Positions 9,711 through 19,180 of a stretch of 64,000 bases of DNA are shown in pieces. The translations under genes were made by a program, and so were the position numbers. The DNA is from Flavobacterium sp. M31R6 (GTDB lineage: Bacteria; Bacteroidota; Bacteroidia; Flavobacteriales; Flavobacteriaceae): positions 744,001 through 808,000 of the forward strand of contig NZ_CP054141.1 in assembly GCF_013284035.1 (NCBI RefSeq), given 5' to 3'. Position 1 is the first letter of the stretch, and each line of letters starts with the position of its first letter. Under the pieces are notes generated by a model. The model was not told the DNA's origin, searched no databases, and worked only from the letters and a program-made list of their open reading frames with translations.

Positions 9711-11033
9711 ATGTCAATAGCAAAAATCAATTTCAATCTGGAATCTAATATCAAGAATCTAATGACTTTAATCGAACGAGACAGCCAACATCTTTGGCAT
9801 CCTTATACACAACATAAAACGGCTGCACTTCCAATTGCTATCACCAAAGGAGAAGGCGCTTTACTTTGGGATGAAAACAATAAACAATATATAGACGCCA
9901 TCGCTTCGTGGTGGGTGAATCCATATGGGCATTCCAATAAGTTCATTGCCGATGCGATTTATAAACAGTTGACAACATTGGAACATGTTTTGTTTGGAGG
10001 ATTTACTCACGAACCTGCAATTATTTTAGCCGAAAAGCTATTGGCTATTTTACCGATGAATCAAAAGAAAGTTTTTTTTTCCGATAATGGATCTACATCT
10101 GTTGAAGTGGCAATCAAAGTGGCTTTGCAGTATTTTTATAATAAAGGCGAAAAGAGAAAAACGATTATAGCTTTCGAAAATGCCTTTCATGGGGATACTT
10201 TTGCCGCTATGGCTGCCAGTGGAATTTCGTTTTATACGCAGGCATTTCAAGGAATGTTTATTGATGTGGTTCGGATTCCCGTGCCTGTGAAAGGGCAGGA
10301 GCATTTCAGTTTTGATGCCTTGCATGAAGTAATCAAGAATAATGATTGTGCAGGATTTATATTTGAACCCTTGGTGCAGGGAGCTGCGGGTATGGTGATG
10401 TATCAACCCGAAGCATTGGACAAATTGCTTCAAATTTGCCAAGAAAATAATGTCCTTACGATTGCCGATGAGGTAATGACGGGTTTCGGGAAAACAGGAA
10501 AAACTTTTGCCAGTGATTATTTGACCCAAAAACCCGATATGATGTGTTTGTCTAAAGCCTTGACGGGTGGAACGATCCCGATGGCAATCACGACTTTTAC
10601 TTCAGCTCTTTTTGATGCGTTTTATGACGAAGATATCAACAAGGCATTATTTCACGGACATACTTTTACCGCAAATCCGACGGGTTGCGCTGCAGCTCTG
10701 GCAAGTCTTTCTTTGTTGGAAACCGTAGAAATGCAACAAAATTTGATCCGAATCAATAAAAGCCATTTGGATTTCAAAAAGCGGGTTGAAAACCATCCCA
10801 TGGTTACGGCAAGTAGAGTGCTGGGCGTTATTTTTGCATTGGAAATAAAAACAGAAACTTCGGCAAGCTATTACGGAACGCTACGCAATAGGCTCTATGA
10901 TTTTTTTATTGAAAATGGGGTGATTCTTCGTCCTGTTGGGAACATCGTTTATATTTTGCCACCTTATGTGATTACAGATTCACAATTGCAAAGAGTGTAT
11001 GAAGTGGTCGAAAGTGCTTTGGAAATAGTTTAG
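9711..11033 (+). CDS. bioA: Adenosylmethionine-8-amino-7-oxononanoate aminotransferase
   Basis: 440 residues from the ATG at 9711; an ATG at 9762 (MTLIERDSQHLWHPYTQ) is an alternative that begins at the conserved core. It transfers the SAM amino group to KAPA, giving DAPA. The motifs HLWHPYTQ, ASWWVNPYGH, the PLP-stacking region AFHGDTFAAMAASG, ADEVMTGFGKTGK and the PLP lysine K282 in CLSKALTGG are those of BioA rather than other class III aminotransferases. It is in one unit with bioF and bioD. Confidence 0.95.
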   Translation: MSIAKINFNLESNIKNLMTLIERDSQHLWHPYTQHKTAALPIAITKGEGALLWDENNKQYIDAIASWWVNPYGHSNKFIADAIYKQLTTLEHVLFGGFTHEPAIILAEKLLAILPMNQKKVFFSDNGSTSVEVAIKVALQYFYNKGEKRKTIIAFENAFHGDTFAAMAASGISFYTQAFQGMFIDVVRIPVPVKGQEHFSFDALHEVIKNNDCAGFIFEPLVQGAAGMVMYQPEALDKLLQICQENNVLTIADEVMTGFGKTGKTFASDYLTQKPDMMCLSKALTGGTIPMAITTFTSALFDAFYDEDINKALFHGHTFTANPTGCAAALASLSLLETVEMQQNLIRINKSHLDFKKRVENHPMVTASRVLGVIFALEIKTETSASYYGTLRNRLYDFFIENGVILRPVGNIVYILPPYVITDSQLQRVYEVVESALEIV

Positions 11034-11037
11034 AAAT

Positions 11038-11210
11038 TAACCACTAAGACTACTAAGAAGGCACAAGGCTCATAAAGTTTTTATTTGAAATAAATTTAAT
11101 GCAATACCCTAATAGATTTACAATAGTGTCCTTAGTGACTTCTTAGTGGACTTCGTGTTTAAATAGTTCTCATTTTTAAGAAAAACTTTGCGACCTTTGC
11201 GGTTAAATCA
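11038..11210. repeat. Intergenic repeat element between bioA and the ketoacyl synthase
   Basis: The segment begins CCACTAAGACTACTAAG and later contains CTTAGTGACTTCTTAGTGG, which is close to its inverse, then CTTTGCGACCTTTGCGG. This gives an imperfect inverted repeat with a spacer of about 70 bases. It is of the same style as the elements at 8995 and 12385. Confidence 0.65.
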
Positions 11211-11222
11211 GAATAGAATATT

Positions 11223-12377
11223 TTGTCACAAATTATCTCCATAACAGCAATAGCTTCCATTTCGTCATTAGGAAATTCATCGGAAACGATTTGGAAAAAT
11301 TATCTATCGGACAATCCTTGTTTCTCGACACAATTTTTGGATCATCAAAATACGGCCGTTGCTGCACTTGATGAGGAATCCAAGGCAGAAGTCGAAGTGT
11401 TACGGCAATCGGATATAAAATACAAATCCTTAGATAAATCGGTATTGTTTGCGATGGTGGCTTCCCGCAAAGCCATGAAAAAAGCAGGCTGGACAAAAGG
11501 AGCTGAATTTGGAATTAACATTGGATCTTCTCGCGGTGCAACCGACTTATTTGAAAAGCATTTTCAAGAATATTTAGAAACAGGAAAAGCTCAAACTTTG
11601 GCTTCGCCAACGACCACTTTGGGAAATATTTCCTCCTGGGTGGCACACGATTTACAAAGTGAAGGCCCTGAGATTTCGCATTCCATTACATGTTCTACAG
11701 CTTTGCATGCCGTACTCAACGGTGTGGCTTGGTTAAGGGCGGGTATGTCCGATAAATTTTTGGTTGGTGGAAGCGAAGCTCCTTTGACGGATTTTACAAT
11801 TGGTCAAATGCGAGCCTTGAAAATTTACTCCAAGAGCGAAGAACAATATCCCAATAGAGCTTTCGATTTGGACAAAAAGCAAAATACCATGATTTTGGGT
11901 GAAGGTGCTGGAGTGTGCTGTCTTGAAATCGGAAAAAAAGAAAATGCCATCGCATTTATTGAAGGTATTGGTTATGCGACCGAGATTTTGGAACATAATA
12001 TTTCGATTTCGGCGGAAGCAACTTGTTTTCAGAAATCGATGAAAATGGCACTGGAAAATATTGATATTTCTGAAGTGGATGCTATTGTCATGCATGCTCC
12101 CGGAACGATAAAAGGAGATTTGACTGAGTACAAAGCAATTGAGAAAGTCTTTGGCGAAAGCCTGCCTTTGTTAACTACTAATAAATGGAAAATCGGGCAT
12201 ACTTTTGGTGCTTCTGGTATTTTGAGTATGGAAATGGCCATTTTGATGATGCAACACAATCAGTTCATCGGAGTGCCTTTTGCGGAAGCGCAAAAACAAA
12301 CAAAATCCATAAAGAAAGTTTTGGTTAATGCTGTTGGTTTTGGAGGGAATGCTGTTAGTGTGCTTTTGAGTTTATAA
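11223..12377 (+). CDS. FabF-like beta-ketoacyl synthase next to biotin genes
   Basis: 384 residues from a TTG codon; an in-frame stop at 11214-11216 rules out a longer protein, and the first internal ATG would remove part of the conserved N-terminus. The Cys-His-His triad of KAS I/II enzymes is complete: C157 in SITCSTALHAV, H291 in VMHAPGT, and H326 in KIGHTFGASG. It should extend an acyl chain with malonyl-ACP by decarboxylative condensation. It is short for FabF (usually about 410) and divergent. Its position directly after bioFDA suggests a role in making the pimeloyl chain, but this is inference; BioZ-type enzymes known for that step are FabH-like, not FabF-like. Confidence 0.85.
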   Translation: MSQIISITAIASISSLGNSSETIWKNYLSDNPCFSTQFLDHQNTAVAALDEESKAEVEVLRQSDIKYKSLDKSVLFAMVASRKAMKKAGWTKGAEFGINIGSSRGATDLFEKHFQEYLETGKAQTLASPTTTLGNISSWVAHDLQSEGPEISHSITCSTALHAVLNGVAWLRAGMSDKFLVGGSEAPLTDFTIGQMRALKIYSKSEEQYPNRAFDLDKKQNTMILGEGAGVCCLEIGKKENAIAFIEGIGYATEILEHNISISAEATCFQKSMKMALENIDISEVDAIVMHAPGTIKGDLTEYKAIEKVFGESLPLLTTNKWKIGHTFGASGILSMEMAILMMQHNQFIGVPFAEAQKQTKSIKKVLVNAVGFGGNAVSVLLSL

Positions 12378-12384
12378 AAGTTTG

Positions 12385-12530
12385 GCTATATCGCCAAGAT
12401 TCGCGAAGGTTTCGCAAAGAGGCACAAAGGTTTTAACGTTTGAAACATAACAAAAAAACGTACAAGGAGTATTGTTCTATTCAAATTAATTTAGCGATTC
12501 TTCGTTTTCTTTGGGAATCTTTGTGGAATA
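12385..12530. repeat. Intergenic repeat element between the ketoacyl synthase and recX
   Basis: Contains TTCGCGAAGGTTTCGCAAAG, GCACAAAGG and, inverted near the end, CTTTGGGAATCTTTGTGG. It is similar in style to the elements at 8995-9075 and 11038-11210. Confidence 0.55.
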
Positions 12531-12540
12531 AATAATTCGT

Positions 12541-13020
12541 TTAATCTGTGTTTCCGTTCTCCAGTTCTTTCACCTTGTCATAAATCAAATTGCTTTCAAA
12601 TCCTCTGCGAAGCATATAATCGCAAAATTTCTTTCTTTTTTTGAGAGCATTGGTTTCTGTAATGGATTTCCAATTTCTTTCGGCGAGTTCCTCAAACGTG
12701 GCAATATATTCTTCGGGTTCAATTTCTTTTAGGGCAAGATTGATCAAGGTTTGATTAATTTTTCTAATTTTCAGTTCGTTCGTAATTCGAATTTTTCCCC
12801 AATGCTTGATGCGATGTTTTCCTCGGGCAAAACTACAGGCAAACCGAGCCTCGTTGAGAAAATTGTGCTCAATAAGATGCACGATGACTTCGTCTATTTC
12901 GTTTGGATCTAGTTTCATACTCCACAATTTCGATACCACTTCTTCATGACAGCGCTCTTGATAGGCACAAAAATGTTCAATTTTTAATTTGGCTTCTTTG
13001 AGGGAATAGACTTCTTTCAT
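12541..13020 (-). CDS. recX: Regulatory protein RecX
   Basis: 159 residues, all-helical and rich in Lys/Glu. The pattern of RecX helix repeats is visible: an initial CAYQERCHEEVVSKLW, then EVIVHLIEHNFLNEARFACSFARGKHRIKHWGKIRI, and a last repeat KKFCDYMLRRGFESNLIYDKV. RecX binds RecA filaments and limits their extension. It converges on the biotin block from the other strand; recA is not in the window. Confidence 0.9.
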   Translation of the reverse strand: MKEVYSLKEAKLKIEHFCAYQERCHEEVVSKLWSMKLDPNEIDEVIVHLIEHNFLNEARFACSFARGKHRIKHWGKIRITNELKIRKINQTLINLALKEIEPEEYIATFEELAERNWKSITETNALKKRKKFCDYMLRRGFESNLIYDKVKELENGNTD

Positions 13021-13751
13021 CGTAAAATATCAATTTTGCATTGGTTTTGCTAAAGCAAAAGTAGAACATTCCTTTTGGATGGAGAACTTGTTTTTTAATG
13101 TGTTTCAGATTCAATATCCAAAATTAAATACGATTAATGTAGTTGACAAAGAACTGTATTCTGTCACACAGATTGAGAGTCATAACTTCTAAATCAATAA
13201 ATTTTTATTATCGATGAAAATTTATTGTAGTTGCATTAACACTATTTCGGATTCTACTTCTTTGTTTCGAATATTGTTGGAACTCATTCATGTCATTGAT
13301 GTGTCTGATTGTAATATTTAGAAAGTTAAATACTATAATATTAAAAAAATAATGTATTTAATCGATAAAATATGCTTTTATTCGATTTATTCGGTTTCGT
13401 TCACTAGATTTGGTACGGTTAAGAATATTATATTTTAAATACTTAAAATCAGTCAATTAACTTTTGTTGGTGAAGTTGTATAATCTTGTTTTTTTAGCCA
13501 TTTTTTAGATTGTTACAATTTGTTATTATACAGTTGGTTGTTTCAAATTTTTTATTAGTTCTGTCTATTAGAGGGACTAAATTAAATATATGATAGCATT
13601 CTATGTATAACCGTTTTAGCTAAATTGGAATGAATGGGATTATATAGAAACAGTGATAAATTTCAATCTTCTTTCTCTTTTTTACCTCAAAATTCTCTTG
13701 TTTAATAAATCAATTCGATATTGAATGTAGATTTTAACACCCATAACTGAA
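13021..13751 (+). promoter_or_regulatory. Long upstream region of array gene 1, with a block shared with gene 2
   Basis: 730 non-coding, very AT-rich bases. The segment from about 13325 to 13470 is clearly related to 19565-19710, upstream of array gene 2: both contain AGTTAAATACTATA, TGTATTTAATCGATAAAAT and TTTATTCGATTTATT, followed by CAGTC-ATTAA. The block lies about 280-430 bases before each ATG. It is a candidate shared promoter or regulator site; no TAnnTTTG box was identified. Confidence 0.6.
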
Positions 13752-16700
13752 ATGAAAAAACTATTACTTTTAACTATTACACTCTTTTTGATTTCGCAAA
13801 TATCCTTTGGGCAGGCGGCAAGCAGTTATTATTTTACTGCTGTATCAGGGAGTTATATTCCGCTTTCTGGAGTTTCTGGGGTTGTTGATACGTCACTTGG
13901 AGCAACGGCTGATGCGGGAGTGTCTACGAGTATTACCTTGCCATTTGCATTTACTTTTGCAGGTACAGCTTATTCCGCTATAAAAGTATCGCCCAATGGC
14001 TGGCTTAGCTTTGGTGCTGCTACGGTAACCGATGCTCAAAACAATACAAATTCACTTGTGAATGCGGGTGTTGCTAAGCCTGTTTTATTTCCCTTGTGGG
14101 ATGATTTGATGTGTACCGCAAAGCCTAGATACATAACGACGGGGATTTTTCCTCATAGAAGATTTAAAGTAGAATGGAGTCAGCAAAAATGGAATGCTCA
14201 ATCTCCAGGAGATGTAATTTCTTTTCAAATTTGGTTTTTTGAGACTACAAATGTTATAGAGTTTTTATATAATCAAGGAGCTACAGCAGTAACGAATAAT
14301 TCAAGTGGTGCTTCAATAGGAATTTGTGATGCAAACGGTAAATATTTAACACTTACTAATTCCGGAACAACCCCAACAGCAGAATATAATACATTTACGA
14401 CAAGCATTAGCACCAAGCCGGCAACAGGACAAATTTATAGATTTACACCACCACCTGTCACCGGTCTTGAAGCCAGTAAATATTGCTTTAGTACAAAAAC
14501 AGTAACCTATGGGATTTTAACTGGAACCACAGATGTTGTAGGGATAACGGCATCAGAAGATGATGCGGTTTCCAATGCCGTTACCTTGCAATTTCCATTT
14601 ACTTTTGGAGGGGTCGTTTATACAGACGTGAGGGTTTCCAGTAATGGATGGCTTAGTTTTGGAGCGACGGCAGTTTCAGCTAGTCAAAATTATACAAATA
14701 CTGCGGCTAATGCAGCTTTATCCAAACCTATTTTGATGCCTCTTTGGGATGATTTGAGGGGTACAACAATTCCTAGATATGTAACAACGGGAGTGGCTCC
14801 CAATCGAATTTTTAAATTAGAGTGGTATAAACAAAAGTGGGATTATCAAAATACAGGAGATGTAATATCGTTTCAAGTATGGCTTTATGAAGGATCTAAT
14901 AGGATTGAATATATTTATAATCAAGGAGCAGCTGCGGTAACTAATGCTTCGGCTACTATTGGTATTTATGATGCAAATAGTAATTATTTGACATTAAGTA
15001 ATTCGGGAACAAGTCCAACTGCCCAAACTGGAATATTTACTGCGGCTATTGCAACAAAACCAGCTTCAGGACAAGTGTATCAATTTACGCCACCTCCTAT
15101 AATAGCTTATCCGGGTAACGCTTATATTGCCATTGGGAAAGTTGGGGTTACGCAAACTGGAGCTACAGGAGGTATGTATACATCCTCGCCTACCGGATTG
15201 AGTTTGAATTCTTCAACAGGAGAAGTGAATTTAGCGGCAAGTGCTGGAGGAACTTATACAATAGTTTATACAGTGAGTGGTTGTTCTAATGCAACTGCGG
15301 TTATGACTATTTTTCCTTTGTTGCCAATTCCTACCGCTACGGTGATAGAGGCTTCTTGCTCAACAGGTACTGATGGCACCATCACCATAACAAATATGAA
15401 GAACGCCGTAAAATTTATTGCAGCCGATAATGATTATATAGATTTGGGAAGTCCTTTACTTTCTAATAAAAGTGCTTTCACTATTGAAGGTTGGATAAAA
15501 TTTAACATAGCTGATGTTACAGGAAGGATGAGTTTGTTTGGGCAAAATGATGCCATCGAGTTTGGTTTTGCAAATTCAACAACCATAGAATTATGGACTG
15601 CAGCAACTGGTTCAGTAACCGCTGCACTTCCGCCTTCTTTGGGAGATGGAGCGTGGCATCACATAGCGGCGGTAGGAAACGGATCAACAGTCAAAATTTA
15701 TTTGAATGGAGCTAGTGTTGCTGTAACTGGGGGAGTAGTTACGACTGCAAACTATGGTAGCTCAAGTTCGAATGCAAAAATAGGAAGTGGCGTTTTTAAT
15801 GCTTCGGGTGATTCTTTTACGGGGCAGGTAATGAAATTAGGACTTTATAATACTGCACTTTCTGCTATTGGTATAACCTATATGGCTATTGGGCCTACTA
15901 CTTATTCGGGTTTTGAAACGGGCATTATTTCTGGTTATAATTTTTTCGTAGGATCTGGAACTACTTTGTTTTCCTATCCTTCTGGAAACAATGGAACTTT
16001 TCAAAATACTCCTGATTGGGTAGATCCATATACCTATAACTGGCAAAAAACTGGTGATGTAAGTTTTTCGGCTAATACAAAAAATTTAACGAATTTATCT
16101 CCCGGTGAATATAAAGTTACTGTTTCGCTAATAGGAGTGAGTAGTCCGAATGCTGCCAGTTTTACGGTTGGGTCTGCACCTATAGTAGTTGCATTGGCTG
16201 GTACAGGGGCAAATTGCAGCAATAGCATTACTGCAAACTGGACGGCATCTGCTGGTACAATAAGTTATTCCTTAGATGTTGCCACAGATAGTGGTTTTAC
16301 AACTTTTGTTTCTGGGTTTAATGATTTTAATGTTGGCAATGTAACCAGTTATGTAGTAACAGGATTGCCTCCGGGGAATATTTATTACAGGGTTCACAAA
16401 CACAGTAGTTGCGGAGAGAGTTCTTATTCTAATGTAATTACTTATGCAACTTTACAAATAAATGCGCCAACTGCTATAGATGCAAGTGACGTTTTGTGCA
16501 ACGGATTTACTGCCAATTGGAATCCCGTTTCAGGAGCTACAGCTTATTATTTGGATATATCCACAAATTCGTCGTTTAGTACTTTTGTGACGGGGTATAA
16601 TAATCTGAGTGTAGGAAATGTTAGCTCTCTTGTTGTTACACCATTAGCGTCGGGATTTACTTATTACTATAGAGTACGATCTTCAAACGCAACTTGTGGC

Positions 16701-19115
16701 ACGGTTGCCACATCTTCAAATGTAGTTCAAGTTATAATTAATACAGGTCCAACGGCACCAATCGTGGGATTAATACAACAAATCTCGTGTGCTGTGCCTG
16801 GAGGTAGTGTAGCTTTAAGCGGATTGCCATCAGGGAGTTGGATTTTGAACTTCAATACTGGAGAATCATATTCAGGTAATGGGACAACTATAACCATTCC
16901 GGGGTTAGCAGCTGGGACTTATACTTGTGCAGTTTCTGAAGGGGTATGTTTTTCTCCTAATTCTTCTAATATTGTTATCAATGCATCTCCAATTTCCTTA
17001 ACATCCTGGAATGGAACTTTATGGTCTAATGGGACTCCAACAGCTTTAAAACGTGTTGTTTTTAATGGAGGAGTAAGTGATGTTTTTACAGTTGGAACCG
17101 ATTTGAGTATGTGCTCTTGTCAAGTTAATTCGGGTTCAATCATTGTTAATTCGGGAGTTGTACTGTCAGTACAGGAAAGTCTTGATGTTTTGGCTTCGGC
17201 CAGTTTTATTTTTGAAAATAAAGCGAGTTTAATTCAAGTGGATGATGCTGCAGTAAATACCGGAAAAATTATCTATAAGCGAGAAACTACGCCGATGAAG
17301 AATTTTGATTATACGTATTGGTCGTCGCCCGTGCAGGATCAAATGCTAAATGTTTTATCTCCTAATACTTTATCGGATAAATACATGAGTTATTCGATGA
17401 ATAAATGGGTGATTGAGCCGGCAGCAAACACCATGAATCCTCCAGGAAAAGGATTTATTATTCGTGTTCCAAAGCCGCAATTTTGGCCAAATCCAGTGGC
17501 AGCTACTTATATTCAGCCGGTGCAGTTTGAAGGGATTCCTAACAATGGAGCTTACACCTTGTCAATTGATCCAACGGGTTATAGTAACCTGATCGGAAAT
17601 CCATATCCATCGGCGATGAGTGCAGATGCTTTTTTATTGGAAAACAGCATCAATAATCCTAGGCTAGAGGGAACGATTCGTTTTTGGACACACAATACAG
17701 CTATTACTAATTTGAAATATTCGGGAACGGATTATGCTTCTTATAATTATCTAGGAGGAGTTGGAACCAGTGGTAATTTTGTGGATGCAAACGGGAACGG
17801 TGTTATGGATGCCGGAGAAGAACAAATTGTTAATAAGCCTTTAGGATATATAGCGGCGGGACAATCTTTCTTTGTGAAAAGTGCTACTGCAGTAGGGCCT
17901 GTTGTTTTTAACAATGGCATGCGTGTAGGGACTTCAGGTAAAAACGCTCAATTTTTTAAAGGGACTAGTTCCAAAACTGCTGCCATTGAGAAACATCGAG
18001 TTTGGTTGAATCTAACCAATACAGAAGGGGCTTTCAAGCAAATGTTAGTGGGTTATGCCACAGGGGCAACGAATGGTTTTGATAGTGTCTTTGATGGAAA
18101 ATCACAAGACAGCAACAAATTCATTGATTTTTACAGTATCAATGAAAACACCAATTTTGTGATTCAGGGGCGTGCGGTTCCATTTGACAAAACGGATAAA
18201 GTGCCATTGGGTTATAAAACGACTATCGAAGGAACTTTTACGATAAGCATTGACGAAGTAGACGGGGTCTTGGCTACGCAGCCTGTTTTTGTTGAAGATA
18301 AAGTGACTAATGTCATTCATAATTTAAAGGACGGGCCATATTCATTCACTACGGCGGTAGGGGTTTTTAATGATCGTTTTGTGTTGCGTTACAAAGACAA
18401 TACGCCAGTTGTAATTCCTCCTGTGGTAGTTGAGCCTCCGGTTGTTGTCGAACCCCCAGTGGCTGTAGATCCTCCGGTTGTGGTTGTGACTCCTGTGGTA
18501 GTTGAGCCACCAGTAGTTGTAGGGCCAGCCGTTGTTGTAACACTACCAGTGGCTGTAGATCCTCCGGTTGTGGTTGTGCCTCCTGTTGTAGTTGAGCCAC
18601 CAGTAGTTGTAGGGCCAGCCGTTGTTGTAACACCACCAGTGGTTGTAGCTCCTCCGGTTGTGGTTGTGTCTCCTGTTGTAGTTGAGCCACCAGTAGTTGT
18701 AGAGTCACCCGTTGTTGTAACACCACCAGTGGTTTTAGATCCTCTGGTTGTGGTTGCACCACCTATTATTGTAATACCTCCCGTAGTTGTAGAACCACCG
18801 ATTGTTGTAACACCGCCTGTGATAGTAATTCCTCCGGTAAGTGGTTTGGATCCAACATTGGAAAATCCATCTTTCGGCAAAAAAGATAAATCAGTTATTG
18901 TATCAGTAAAAGATCATCAAATAAAAGTCAACTCTTTTGATGAGGCAATTGCCGAGTTGATCGTTTATGACCTGAGAGGAAGATTGCTTTATGAGAACGG
19001 TAATGTGAATAAAAACGAGTTTATTATTCAGAATTTAACCTCAAGTGATCAATTTTTAATTGTTGTAACTCAATTGGTAAATGGTAAATTGGTTACTCAA
19101 GGAATTATTTTTTAG
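13752..19115 (+). CDS. Array gene 1: giant T9SS-secreted protein with LamG and FN3 domains
   Basis: 1787 residues. Signal peptide ending SFGQA. Residues about 22-235 and 240-455 are two copies of one domain (each with NGWLSFGA, LWDDL and a GDVISFQ-type strand). A LamG-like domain is at about 550-715 (AFTIEGWIKF, DGAWHHIAAVG, KIYLNGASV), then two FN3-like repeats. The conserved array module runs from about 1080 to 1550 (KIIYKRETTPMKNFDYTYW, PGKGFIIRVPKPQFWPNP, LIGNPYPSAMSAD, EKHRVWLNLTN). A Val/Pro linker (1553-1697) and a T9SS-like C-terminal domain (VYDLRGRLLYEN) end the protein. It should be exported through the inner membrane by Sec and across the outer membrane by T9SS. Ligand unknown. 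Its module is nearly identical in DNA to that of gene 6. Confidence 0.88.
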   Translation: MKKLLLLTITLFLISQISFGQAASSYYFTAVSGSYIPLSGVSGVVDTSLGATADAGVSTSITLPFAFTFAGTAYSAIKVSPNGWLSFGAATVTDAQNNTNSLVNAGVAKPVLFPLWDDLMCTAKPRYITTGIFPHRRFKVEWSQQKWNAQSPGDVISFQIWFFETTNVIEFLYNQGATAVTNNSSGASIGICDANGKYLTLTNSGTTPTAEYNTFTTSISTKPATGQIYRFTPPPVTGLEASKYCFSTKTVTYGILTGTTDVVGITASEDDAVSNAVTLQFPFTFGGVVYTDVRVSSNGWLSFGATAVSASQNYTNTAANAALSKPILMPLWDDLRGTTIPRYVTTGVAPNRIFKLEWYKQKWDYQNTGDVISFQVWLYEGSNRIEYIYNQGAAAVTNASATIGIYDANSNYLTLSNSGTSPTAQTGIFTAAIATKPASGQVYQFTPPPIIAYPGNAYIAIGKVGVTQTGATGGMYTSSPTGLSLNSSTGEVNLAASAGGTYTIVYTVSGCSNATAVMTIFPLLPIPTATVIEASCSTGTDGTITITNMKNAVKFIAADNDYIDLGSPLLSNKSAFTIEGWIKFNIADVTGRMSLFGQNDAIEFGFANSTTIELWTAATGSVTAALPPSLGDGAWHHIAAVGNGSTVKIYLNGASVAVTGGVVTTANYGSSSSNAKIGSGVFNASGDSFTGQVMKLGLYNTALSAIGITYMAIGPTTYSGFETGIISGYNFFVGSGTTLFSYPSGNNGTFQNTPDWVDPYTYNWQKTGDVSFSANTKNLTNLSPGEYKVTVSLIGVSSPNAASFTVGSAPIVVALAGTGANCSNSITANWTASAGTISYSLDVATDSGFTTFVSGFNDFNVGNVTSYVVTGLPPGNIYYRVHKHSSCGESSYSNVITYATLQINAPTAIDASDVLCNGFTANWNPVSGATAYYLDISTNSSFSTFVTGYNNLSVGNVSSLVVTPLASGFTYYYRVRSSNATCGTVATSSNVVQVIINTGPTAPIVGLIQQISCAVPGGSVALSGLPSGSWILNFNTGESYSGNGTTITIPGLAAGTYTCAVSEGVCFSPNSSNIVINASPISLTSWNGTLWSNGTPTALKRVVFNGGVSDVFTVGTDLSMCSCQVNSGSIIVNSGVVLSVQESLDVLASASFIFENKASLIQVDDAAVNTGKIIYKRETTPMKNFDYTYWSSPVQDQMLNVLSPNTLSDKYMSYSMNKWVIEPAANTMNPPGKGFIIRVPKPQFWPNPVAATYIQPVQFEGIPNNGAYTLSIDPTGYSNLIGNPYPSAMSADAFLLENSINNPRLEGTIRFWTHNTAITNLKYSGTDYASYNYLGGVGTSGNFVDANGNGVMDAGEEQIVNKPLGYIAAGQSFFVKSATAVGPVVFNNGMRVGTSGKNAQFFKGTSSKTAAIEKHRVWLNLTNTEGAFKQMLVGYATGATNGFDSVFDGKSQDSNKFIDFYSINENTNFVIQGRAVPFDKTDKVPLGYKTTIEGTFTISIDEVDGVLATQPVFVEDKVTNVIHNLKDGPYSFTTAVGVFNDRFVLRYKDNTPVVIPPVVVEPPVVVEPPVAVDPPVVVVTPVVVEPPVVVGPAVVVTLPVAVDPPVVVVPPVVVEPPVVVGPAVVVTPPVVVAPPVVVVSPVVVEPPVVVESPVVVTPPVVLDPLVVVAPPIIVIPPVVVEPPIVVTPPVIVIPPVSGLDPTLENPSFGKKDKSVIVSVKDHQIKVNSFDEAIAELIVYDLRGRLLYENGNVNKNEFIIQNLTSSDQFLIVVTQLVNGKLVTQGIIF
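17259..18450 (+). repeat. 1.19-kb direct repeat, copy A (in gene 1)
   Basis: This block matches 41711-42902 in gene 6 with an unchanged offset of 24,452 bases at both ends, so no net insertion or deletion, and only scattered substitutions are seen. Both copies face the same way. Confidence 0.9.
18409..18840 (+). repeat. 18-bp Val/Pro minisatellite in gene 1
   Basis: About 24 hexapeptide units of form X-P-P-V-V-V (X is E, D, T, V, A or G). A 90-bp higher-order period (five units) is visible: GGCTGTAGATCCTCCGGTTG at 18461 recurs at 18551, and a diverged form begins at 18641. Confidence 0.9.
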
Positions 19116-19146
19116 GAAGAATTAATGTAAGATCATTTTATTTTTA

Positions 19147-19180
19147 GGCTGCTCGAATAGCATTTTCGAGCAGTCTTTTA
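19147..19180 (+). terminator. Terminator after gene 1
   Basis: CTGCTCGAA at 19149-19157 pairs with TTCGAGCAG at 19165-19173, followed by a T-rich run. The stem sequence is nearly the same as in the gene 2 terminator. Confidence 0.85.

Noticed and set aside
18409..18840. CRISPR-like array in the Val/Pro repeats
   Set aside because: The repeat unit is 18 bp with no unique spacers, stays in the coding frame and lies within genes.
18367..18880. Long antisense open frames across the gene 1 linker
   Set aside because: They mirror the 18-bp Val/Pro repeat; translation gives only Gln/Pro/Leu or Thr/Gly repeats with no start signals or motifs. The same applies to 20453-21361, 27938-28498 and 39762-40178.
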